Below, piece after piece: positions 25,601 through 31,947 of a stretch of 40,197 bases of DNA. This DNA is from a bacterium (GTDB taxonomy: Bacteria; T1Sed10-126), in NCBI GenBank assembly GCA_003554945.1, contig PWHN01000106.1, positions 1 through 40,197 on the forward strand, read 5' to 3'. The stretch's first letter is position 1. Every line of letters begins with the position of its first letter. Position numbers and translations under genes: made by a program. Below the pieces are notes generated by a model, which was given only the letters and a program-made list of their open reading frames with translations, did not search any database and was not told the DNA's origin.

Positions 25601-26650
25601 ATCGGAATTTCAGAATCTGATCAGGAGAATATTTTTGAGGAGTTTGTCCAGGCGGACGAGAGCTCCTCGCGCCGTCATCAGGGGACCGGACTGGGACTAA
25701 ACATTTCCTGGCAGTTAGTTAATAAAATGGGAGGTATGATTGACCTTGAGAGTCAGCCGGGCGAGGGCAGTAAATTTTACTTCGAGCTCAGTCTACCCTG
25801 GCGAGATTCCGCTCCTGAAAAAGTCACTGAGCCCGCAGTAACTGAACTGGAAGGTCTTACGGTTCTTGCGGTGGATGACAACGAGACTAATCTGGAAATT
25901 GTGGCGAAATATCTTGAAGCTAACGGGATCGAGGTTACGGTAAATACTGATCCCAGAGAGGCTTTGAATCAATTGAGTAGCGAGCCCTTATTTGATGTTA
26001 TACTTCTGGACTATCAGATGCCTGGTTTAGATGGTTTTGAAGTGGTAGATAGCTTGCCAGAAAGTTATCAGCCGAAATCAGTCGTAATGTTAAGTTCCGA
26101 CGACCTGTCCGAAACGCGCCGCCAGGCCGAAGCCAAAGGTATTGGAGATTATCTTGTCAAACCGGTCGGGCGTTGTAAATTAGAGAAAACTCTGTTAAGG
26201 CTTGTTCAAAAAGAGACCGGTTCAGGAGAAATAGAGCCCGGGGAAGCTATTGAAGAGGAGGTTAAGCTCCTGCAGGGGTCTGTCTTGCTGGCTGAAGATA
26301 ATGCCAATAACCGCCTGGTTGTTAATTCTTATCTGAGTAGTGAAGAAATTGAAATTGAGACGGCGCTCAATGGTCAGGAAGCTTATGAAAAATTGCAAAA
26401 AAAAGAGTATGACCTGGTGCTCATGGATCTTGAGATGCCGGTAATGGATGGTTACGAGGCTACGAGTCGTTTCAGGCAGTGGGAAGCAGAAAACAGGGAA
26501 TCACGGCAGCCGATTATGGCACTAACTGCGCATGCGATGGAAGGAGCTCGTGACAAAGCACTTGAACACGGCTGTGACGATTACCTCGCCAAACCTGTAA
26601 AAAAACAAGCCCTCCGGGATAAACTGGCGCAGTATTTGAACGAAGGATGA
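22622..26650 (+). CDS. Hybrid sensor histidine kinase with four PAS domains, GAF-like domain and two receivers
   Basis: This 1342-residue inner-membrane sensor kinase begins with about four membrane segments (8-140). Next come PAS domains at about 150-265, 272-390, 398-520 and 528-646, then a GAF-like region (660-813). The HisKA domain has phospho-accepting H842 in MSHEIRTPLN. The ATP-binding domain shows NLLSNAIKFT, DSGIGIS and GTGLGL. Two receivers follow, with D1130 (LLDYQMPG) and D1269 (LMDLEMP). No Hpt domain is attached; a separate Hpt protein lies at 31472. I start at TTG 22622 because GGAG is 9 nt upstream; the TTG at 22607 has no such site. The phosphatase gene follows by 22 nt. Confidence 0.92.
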   Translation: MNDDKRLFTFGLIAFGVILFIALLQLFLLPLQDQLPELSVTIVLEAGLALLISVSLLYFTLRGLPFLKQNVRRHVGYLFLLGFALVFNYALTDLIENFYQHPDLLKALLEEGALLGGALALALAIRAWAKENQRQQNLLKRSNRELEEGRESFSTLINNAPDCIFIKDKEGRYQLVNRELEELFDAPAEEIIGKTDRDLSPTDAEAEDFRRDDEAALKSGEKQINEEEITDAQGNKHWFQTKKVAINYRGEKSVLGITREITRRKKMEEEIKARERELESIFEATRTVSLIKTDLNSVIEEFSSGAEEIFGYESEEVIGRHVAFLHTEESSEELSEYVERLRRGKEGFTIETNLVRKSGEKFPALFSVQPVLNEDEEITGTLGITVDITEQKQREQRLKATEQRLSLALDGTDTGVWEWNLETDEVIWSESMERLFGLDPGSFEGTYEAFAKFVHPDDRPVLEEEIEQTISTGETFQTQYRIKSKTGGQKWGGARADLVEDVDGTRRMIGIVTDITEQKRKEEAVKEARQRLRQIIDLLPQLIWAKDSKGKYILANEAVADAYGVSVDQLEGMKDIDLASNPEEARQFRRDDLEIIESGEPKHIPEEPLTDADGETRYVQTTKIPYSPTDSDKQAVLGVAFDITKRKELTDQLRANEQFLRNLSQISASISKNCDGKIDEFLELGREHLGMSFARVAKMKENEFEIILAQGLNEIPENSTLLLEEKGYCQMTFERNESLFLSSAEQVIETVGSELYEKFQVNTYAGEPIAISNEPWGVVCFGRVETRGEEFSDKEKISLRLLARVIQAELEQKYNLERINRTRSEAEEANRAKSQFLARMSHEIRTPLNAIMGMADLLAETELNNEQSHYVDVFQNSSEILVSLINDILDLSKIEAGELKLHEDYFSPEALAVETTEFFAQKAHELGLELNVYVDPDCPPEVLGDRDRLRQVLVNLLSNAIKFTEVGEVNLNLHVEEREAEEVKLRFEVEDSGIGISESDQENIFEEFVQADESSSRRHQGTGLGLNISWQLVNKMGGMIDLESQPGEGSKFYFELSLPWRDSAPEKVTEPAVTELEGLTVLAVDDNETNLEIVAKYLEANGIEVTVNTDPREALNQLSSEPLFDVILLDYQMPGLDGFEVVDSLPESYQPKSVVMLSSDDLSETRRQAEAKGIGDYLVKPVGRCKLEKTLLRLVQKETGSGEIEPGEAIEEEVKLLQGSVLLAEDNANNRLVVNSYLSSEEIEIETALNGQEAYEKLQKKEYDLVLMDLEMPVMDGYEATSRFRQWEAENRESRQPIMALTAHAMEGARDKALEHGCDDYLAKPVKKQALRDKLAQYLNEG

Positions 26651-26672
26651 TCTATTTGAAGGAGTTTTTATT

Positions 26673-27863
26673 GTGAACGGAAATTTAGAAAGTCCACGGA
26701 TACTCTTTGCCGATGATCAGGAAATGATTCGCCTTGCATATGAGAAAAAACTCAGCGGAGCCGGTTACGATGTTGATACTGTCTGCGATGGTCAGCAGGC
26801 AATTGAGTCGCTGGCGCAAGGAAAAGAATACGACCTGGTTCTCTCCGACATGGAAATGCCTGAAGCTGACGGTTTCGACGTCATCGAATCGCTGCGGAAA
26901 AGCTATTCGAAATCAGAGCTTCCCCTCATCATCCTTACTGCCAGTCCTTATTCGGAACGGGTTGTCAGGGCGCTTAAGGCTGGCGCCAATGATTTCATAG
27001 ATAAAGCGAATGATTTTGAGGTGATTGTTGCTCGCGTTGAAACTCAACTGTCCCTGAAGCAGACGAATAAGGAACTGAGCGATTACGCTGAAAACCTGCG
27101 TCAGTTGAATGAAATAAAGGATCGTGAGCTGGAGATAGCATGGGAGATTCAAAAAGAACTTTTACCTGATTACGAGTTAGAGCTGGAGCGCTATGATATT
27201 GGTCTATGTTATCGCCCCACAACCAAGCTTGGGGGTGATTTTTATAATTTTATTCAATTTGAGGAAGCAGAAAAAAATCTCGTCTGTCTGGCTGACGCAG
27301 CCGGTCACGGTGTGCCGGCGGCACTGTTGAGTGCTCTTTTTAAGGCACAATCAGACCTTGTGCTGGATGGTAGCCGGGATTTGGGTGAAGCGATAAACAT
27401 TTTAAACGAACGCTTACATGAGTTGTTGCCTTCCGGCAAGTTTATTAGCACCTTTTTTCTGCTCCTGGACCACAATCAGTCTCGGGCCGAGTTCATTAAA
27501 TGCAGCCAGGAACCAGGCTTGCTATTCCTTGATGGGCTGAATGTTAAGACGCTGGAGACAAACGGTGTTTTGCTCGGCGCTTTCGGGCCGGAAATGTTGT
27601 CTGGAGGCAATTACTTTGAAACCTGTTCTATATCGCTCCGGGAAGGGGACAGGGTGGTTCTTTACACGGATGGCGTCACTGAAGCAGAGACTTCCGAAGG
27701 AGAGCAGTACGGTGAAACAAGATTTTACGACTTGCTCCAAAAAAATAACCAGCTTTCACCGGACGAGCTTTCAGAGAAGGTTTTGGCGGCTGTCCAGGAC
27801 TTTACCGGCCGCCAGCAACTGGAGGATGATTTTTCTGTTTTAGTCGTTGATGTTTGTGAATAG
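26673..27863 (+). CDS. Response regulator with PP2C/SpoIIE phosphatase output (RsbU-like)
   Basis: The 396-residue protein has a receiver domain (8-125) with phospho-acceptor D59 in LVLSDMEMP, a short coiled coil with the EIQKELLP-type linker (about 150-170), and a PP2C phosphatase domain (180-396). Metal-binding motifs are GGDFY, DAAGHG, LYTDGVTEA and DDFSVLVV. Such enzymes dephosphorylate STAS anti-sigma antagonists when the receiver is phosphorylated. The GTG start has GAAGGAG upstream. It follows the hybrid kinase and precedes the STAS gene, so kinase to phosphatase to STAS is a natural chain. Confidence 0.92.
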   Translation: MNGNLESPRILFADDQEMIRLAYEKKLSGAGYDVDTVCDGQQAIESLAQGKEYDLVLSDMEMPEADGFDVIESLRKSYSKSELPLIILTASPYSERVVRALKAGANDFIDKANDFEVIVARVETQLSLKQTNKELSDYAENLRQLNEIKDRELEIAWEIQKELLPDYELELERYDIGLCYRPTTKLGGDFYNFIQFEEAEKNLVCLADAAGHGVPAALLSALFKAQSDLVLDGSRDLGEAINILNERLHELLPSGKFISTFFLLLDHNQSRAEFIKCSQEPGLLFLDGLNVKTLETNGVLLGAFGPEMLSGGNYFETCSISLREGDRVVLYTDGVTEAETSEGEQYGETRFYDLLQKNNQLSPDELSEKVLAAVQDFTGRQQLEDDFSVLVVDVCE

Positions 27864-27874
27864 AAAGGCTCCAT

Positions 27875-28255
27875 ATTCCGTCATTCCGGGCAAGCGACCC
27901 CGGACTTGATCCGAGGGAGCGCAATTCAGAATCCAGATTGAATTGGTCGTCATTCCGGGCGGAGCCAAGCGGAGACCCGGAATCCATCTGGTAGAGCAGT
28001 AATCGGTAATCAGTAATCAGTGAAATTCAGTAAGCGGTATTCGGTTTTCAGTAATCGGTGAAGTCAAAACCGATTATCGACTACCGGTTTACCCGGTCTT
28101 ACCGATTACCGATTACTGATTACCGGGGTTCCACCGATTACTGAACTTCTTGTGGGGCAGGGCCCGCAATGACGAGCAAGAAGTCAAGCCCGCGAGGATT
28201 GTACAGGCGCCAAACATTTAACTGGAAACTTTAAACTTCAAACTGAAAACTGAAC
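27875..28255. repeat. Dense cluster of palindromic repeats and heptamer arrays
   Basis: The gap 27864-28324 holds two GTCATTCCGGGC...CCAT/CCAG units (27880-27933 and 27949-27987). It then holds a heptamer array GTAATCR (27999-28019), degenerate copies to about 28060, and the complementary array GATTAC (28103-28123), which together can form a long hairpin. A GCAATGACG-type unit ends near 28173, and five perfect AACTnnA heptamers lie at 28220-28254. No gene is present. Confidence 0.8.
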
Positions 28256-28324
28256 TCCAGCAACTTGCTGGATAATTAATTACTAGACAGAGCAGAAGTA
28301 AATCAAGAGAGAGGAGGAGTAAAA

Positions 28325-28669
28325 TTGGCTATCAAGAAAAGTTCTTGTGAAAGTCCGAACAAAGTAAGTTGTTTTGAGTTAAGTGGTAAAGTGTATCATG
28401 AAAACGTAACTGAACTGGAAAATGTGCTCAACAAGAGCATACAGGAGGGTAGCCGGGTGATAGTTCTCGACTGCCAGGAGCTCAAGATGATTGACAGCTC
28501 TGGGCTCAGTGTTCTAATCCAGGTGATAAAGCACCTTTCACAGCGCGACGGATCTTTGAAACTCTGTAATCTGAGTGAAGCTGTGGGAAAGGTTATCAGA
28601 CTCTCAAACCTGGAAAAATTTGTTGATATCCACGAGGATGTCGAATCGGCACTGGAGGAATTTTCTTAA
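28325..28669 (+). CDS. STAS-domain anti-sigma factor antagonist (RsbV/SpoIIAA-like)
   Basis: This 114-residue single STAS domain has the strand VIVLDCQELKMIDSSGLSVL, where the serine of DSSGL (about residue 59) is the expected phosphorylation site. Unphosphorylated, such proteins capture an anti-sigma kinase and free its partner. The TTG start follows GAGGAG at normal spacing. It is transcribed toward the minus-strand anti-sigma-type ATPase gene and shares a TTAA at the ends, a 4-nt overlap of stop codons. The PP2C protein upstream is the likely phosphatase. Confidence 0.9.
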   Translation: MAIKKSSCESPNKVSCFELSGKVYHENVTELENVLNKSIQEGSRVIVLDCQELKMIDSSGLSVLIQVIKHLSQRDGSLKLCNLSEAVGKVIRLSNLEKFVDIHEDVESALEEFS

Positions 28670-29100
28670 TCAAGGTTAAAGTGGGCCGTTAATTTATTTT
28701 GCCCGTCAGCCGTTCTCTTGTATTCGATTTTGTCGGGTAATTTTTTTATCAGGGGTATACCTCGTCCGCCTATCTCAAGATTTTTCTTTCTTTCTGACGA
28801 TTCTGTTAGGGGGTTAAATGGAGGAGCAGAATCAAGGAAAGTTACCTGGACCGTATCGTCGCTGATGGAGAGTGTTACTTTCAACTTCTGTTCGTCTGAA
28901 TCGTGGGTGCTGGGAAAGGCATGTTTTAAAAAATTGGACTCAATTTCAGCGCAGACGGTCATTAAAGTTGTACCTACCTCGTCACTGACTTCCATTTCTG
29001 ATATTTGTTCCTCTATCCAGTCGACCAGTCCCCCGCTATAATCACTGACCGACTCGACCAGGAAGACGGCTTCTTCAGTTTTCCTGGTCAAGGGATTCAA
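28666..29100 (-). CDS. Anti-sigma-type serine kinase ATPase (RsbW-like HATPase)
   Basis: This 144-residue protein is a GHKL ATPase of the RsbW/SpoIIAB kind. The N-box region is CAEIESNFLKHAF, the G1 region is LDSAPPFNPL, and GGRGIPLIKKLPDKIEYKR is the typical C-terminal half. The first Asp-x-Gly is DSA here, a change also seen in other members. Its partner may be a sigma factor or another target, and its kinase activity would act on a STAS protein such as the one encoded convergently. The TTG start at 29100 lies inside the end of the cpaF-like gene (26-nt overlap), so both are made from one transcript. Confidence 0.85.
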   Translation of the reverse strand: MNPLTRKTEEAVFLVESVSDYSGGLVDWIEEQISEMEVSDEVGTTLMTVCAEIESNFLKHAFPSTHDSDEQKLKVTLSISDDTVQVTFLDSAPPFNPLTESSERKKNLEIGGRGIPLIKKLPDKIEYKRTADGQNKLTAHFNLD

Positions 29101-30679
29101 ATACCCTTTCTGGAAATTCTATTCCCGCCTGATGGAAACGATCCACCAGGCTATCGGGCCGGCGCAGACACTTAAATTCACCGTACACTTTTCCCTCGCT
29201 GTCAATTCCCTGCTGCTGGTATGCAAAAATGTCCTGGAGGAGAACCCCTTTTTGTTCGTCCATTGTCACTTCGCTTACTCGGCTGATTTTTCTACTGCCG
29301 TCCTTGAGTCTTTTGATCTGAATAAGTAGGTCTACTGAAACTCCAATCTGGCGTTTCACTACTTGTTCTGACATATCATACTTAGATAGCATAGCTAAAT
29401 TTACGAGACGAAATATAGTTTCTTCAGGCGAATTAGCGTGTACTGTTGTAAAAGAACCGTCGTGGCCGGTATTCATCGCCTGGATCATATCGAGAAACTC
29501 GTCACCTCGGACCTCGCCAACTATTATTCTATCCGGTCGCATGCGCAGGGCGTCTCGGATAAGGTCTGTTGCTGTAACCTCGCCGACACCTTCAACATTA
29601 GGATCCCTGGTCTGCAGTCGAATCACGTTATCCTGGTAGTCGTGAAATTTTAACTCCAGAGTGTCTTCAATCGTTAATATTCGTTCATCGCTGGGAATCA
29701 GGGAGGATAAAATGTTCAACAGCGTAGTTTTACCTGTCGAGGTTCCCCCGGCAATAATTATATTCAAGCTTGACTTGACGCAGGAACCAAGGAAATAAGC
29801 AATCTCCGGGGTCAGGGTCTCGTTGTCGATAAGGTCCTCGATCTGTAGGGTTTCCCGTCCAAATTTTCGGATCGTGATCTTGGGGACTTCCGGGGTCAGT
29901 GGGGGAATAATCACGTGAACCCTGGAACCGTCCGGTAAGGTGGCGTCGACGCTCGGGGAGGAGTAGTCTACTGAACGAGGGGTGTGTTTTAATACCTTGT
30001 CCACTGTGCGCTTGACCTGGTCCGGGCTGACAAAAAATATGTCAGTCAGCTCTGTCTTCCCATGTCGCTCAACGTAAACCTCACGTAAGTCATTTACCAT
30101 AATTTCACTTACGCTTTCATCGTGGATTAACGGGGTTATCGGTCCATATCCAAGTACTTCGTTTACCACCAGATCAATTAAAAATTTCTCCTGTCGCCGG
30201 GTGAGATTTTTTGTTTTCATGGCGACAATTTTTTTCGTATATCCTTTGATTAGATTGTAAAAGTTACCTTCGCTCTCTGTCCCTGAGGTATCAATTTTTT
30301 TAGATTGATACTGGTTAACTACCGCTTCGATAATGTCGGGGACTACTTCCTTGAGCTGATCAATGAACTCCTGCTCAAAGGGAAGCTTTCGTTCCGCCGA
30401 GGGGACATGCTCGGATTTTTTAATTATCTCCAACCGTTTCTGTATTCTCTCGAGTTCTTCAAGCTGTTCCTCTTCAAATCCCATGTTCTCAGGGTCAAAT
30501 TCCGGTATTTCTAACTCATCAGTTGGCTCGCTTTCTTGTTCTGCCGGGCTTTTTTGGTTTTTGTCCCCAACGTCAGATTCTTCATCTTGTGTTTCTTTGT
30601 CACTTTTTACGTCGTATAGCTCGCGCAGTCGCTTCCCGATCTGGGAGTCCTGGCTACTATCGCTTTCTTTACCGCTCAA
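29075..30679 (-). CDS. CpaF/TadA-type secretion ATPase
   Basis: This is a type II/IV secretion ATPase of the Tad pilus (CpaF) branch, about 534 residues. A long acidic, disordered N-terminus (1-90) precedes the helical domain and the ATPase domain. Walker A is GGTSTGKTT, the Walker B region is RPDRIIVGEVRG, and the His box is GSFTTVHANS. TTG 30679 is chosen because GAGG is 8 nt upstream; GTG 30688 directly abuts that GAGG and is less likely. No TadB, TadC, pilin or prepilin peptidase gene is in the window. Coupling to an anti-sigma kinase is unusual. The machine it powers, if any, is encoded elsewhere. Confidence 0.9.
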   Translation of the reverse strand: MSGKESDSSQDSQIGKRLRELYDVKSDKETQDEESDVGDKNQKSPAEQESEPTDELEIPEFDPENMGFEEEQLEELERIQKRLEIIKKSEHVPSAERKLPFEQEFIDQLKEVVPDIIEAVVNQYQSKKIDTSGTESEGNFYNLIKGYTKKIVAMKTKNLTRRQEKFLIDLVVNEVLGYGPITPLIHDESVSEIMVNDLREVYVERHGKTELTDIFFVSPDQVKRTVDKVLKHTPRSVDYSSPSVDATLPDGSRVHVIIPPLTPEVPKITIRKFGRETLQIEDLIDNETLTPEIAYFLGSCVKSSLNIIIAGGTSTGKTTLLNILSSLIPSDERILTIEDTLELKFHDYQDNVIRLQTRDPNVEGVGEVTATDLIRDALRMRPDRIIVGEVRGDEFLDMIQAMNTGHDGSFTTVHANSPEETIFRLVNLAMLSKYDMSEQVVKRQIGVSVDLLIQIKRLKDGSRKISRVSEVTMDEQKGVLLQDIFAYQQQGIDSEGKVYGEFKCLRRPDSLVDRFHQAGIEFPERVFESLDQEN

Positions 30680-30734
30680 AGCAATCACCTCTTTAGTAAA
30701 TCCCGTTAATTTTGACCATAATTATTTAGCGCCT

Positions 30735-31190
30735 TCACTGTCATTCCCGGAACGAATGATTTCCCGGTAACGGCGACCGTGAGGTCTTGACCGTCATTCC
30801 CGTGGAAACGGGAATCCAGCGGAAGTTCAGTGATCGGTAATCGGTAGTCGGTGATCGGTCACTTCGGTAGTTCAACATCAAGATCAACGTCAAAGTCACT
30901 GGATTGCCCAATCAAGTTGGGCAATGACGACCATAAGCCACTGGATTGCCCGGTCAAGCCCTGGGACGTTATTCGTTCCGGGCAATGACGACCGATGCCG
31001 TTGTTGATTTCGAGCAAGCTACCCAGAATCCATCTTGGACTTTAAACGGTTATCGTTCAAGACTTAAAAACTAGTTGCGGATTATAAATTACGGGTTAAA
31101 ACCTATAACTGAAAACTTTAAACTATAAACTGGAAACTGAGAACTTAAAATGGATTGCGGATCGGAGTCCGCAATGACGTTCAATCCCAA
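30735..31190. repeat. Large cluster of dispersed repeats
   Basis: The 790-bp gap 30680-31471 contains no gene. It has GTCATTCCCG...CGGGAATCCAG (30793-30819) and four GTnrTCG heptamers (30830-30857). Next are GGATTGCCCAATC...GATTGGG-type and GGATTGCCCGGTC units (30900-30928 and 30942-30989), the second carrying the inserted CTGGGACGTTATTCGTTCC. Six AACTnnA heptamers (31107-31148) and a GGATTGCGGATC unit (31152-31179) close it. The remaining 31190-31390 is AT-rich and unremarkable. Confidence 0.8.
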
Positions 31191-31393
31191 AACACCCCGG
31201 GACCGCTAAACGGTTACTTTTATCCAATCAGTCTAACTTTAATTATAACTTAGCTAAAAAAGTGAGAGTAAAATAATCGAGATTAATCTTTTTTCGACCA
31301 TTTTTCCTGAATTCAGCGAGATTAGGCGAGGAGAAAGAAGTTTTAGCGCAACGTTACTTACCTGGTTATGCTTGTGGTTGTAAGATCCAATTA

Positions 31394-31402
31394 TGATAAA
31401 AT
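31394..31402 (+). promoter_or_regulatory. Extended -10 promoter box of the Hpt gene
   Basis: TGATAAAAT fits an extended -10 element. Transcription would start near 31409, about 60 nt before the Hpt start codon. Confidence 0.4.
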
Positions 31403-31471
31403 TAAGTTTACTTTGAAAGAAGAAATTTTTAAACCCGTGATGATCTTGATTATCAGGAAGGAATGGTAAAT

Positions 31472-31765
31472 ATGCCTATTCTGGAGCAAGTTGACGACGA
31501 CCTGCGCTCAATCCTACCGCAATTTTTTGATAATATTCACGCTGATCTTCAGGGGATTGAGACTTCTCTGGAGGAGGATTTAGAAGAGGCTCGCCGCCTC
31601 GCTCACGGTATTAAAGGGAGTGCCGGCAGTTTCGGTATCGCTGCTCTGCAGGAACAGGCAAAAAAGGTTGAAGAGTGTGCCAAAAATGGAGACAGGGGAG
31701 GGGCGGCCGAAAATTTTGATGAGCTAAAAAATATTGTTGCTCGGGCCGAATCTGAATTAGATTAA
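31472..31765 (+). CDS. Histidine phosphotransfer (Hpt) protein
   Basis: This 97-residue four-helix Hpt protein has H45 in AHGIKGSAGSFG as phosphate carrier. It would pass phosphate from a hybrid kinase receiver to a response regulator. ATG 31472 is favoured because GGAAGGA lies 9 nt upstream; ATG 31463 is too close to it. The hybrid kinase at 22622 lacks its own Hpt, and two receivers that could accept phosphate (21828 and 26673 genes) are encoded within 10 kb, so this is a natural missing link. The pairing is inferred. Confidence 0.9.
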   Translation: MPILEQVDDDLRSILPQFFDNIHADLQGIETSLEEDLEEARRLAHGIKGSAGSFGIAALQEQAKKVEECAKNGDRGGAAENFDELKNIVARAESELD

Positions 31766-31781
31766 ATGTAATTATTTAGCA

Positions 31782-31875
31782 CCTTCACTGTCATTACGGG
31801 CTTGACCTAAAGATCGTCATTGTCGGAGTCCGCAATGACGAGCGATAGGTCAAAACCTGGGACGTTATTTGTTTC
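31782..31875. repeat. Dispersed palindromic repeat remnant
   Basis: GTCATTACGGGCTTGACC (31790-31807) and GTCATTGTCGGAGTCCGCAATGAC (about 31816-31839) are followed by CTGGGACGTTATTTGTTTCC (31857-31876), fragments of the same modules seen in other gaps. Confidence 0.6.
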
Positions 31876-31947
31876 CAATATGATACCGAGGATGCTAAAC
31901 AATTATCATTCAAACTATTTTTATGATGGAAAGAGTGAGGTTAAGTA

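Noticed and set aside
28103..28145. Transcription terminator between the PP2C and STAS genes
   Set aside because: The long inverted heptamer arrays could fold, but there is no T-run and the structure is explained as repeat sequence.
27999..28254. Possible CRISPR array
   Set aside because: The repeats are 7 bp and directly joined, without spacers of regular length, and no cas gene is in the window.
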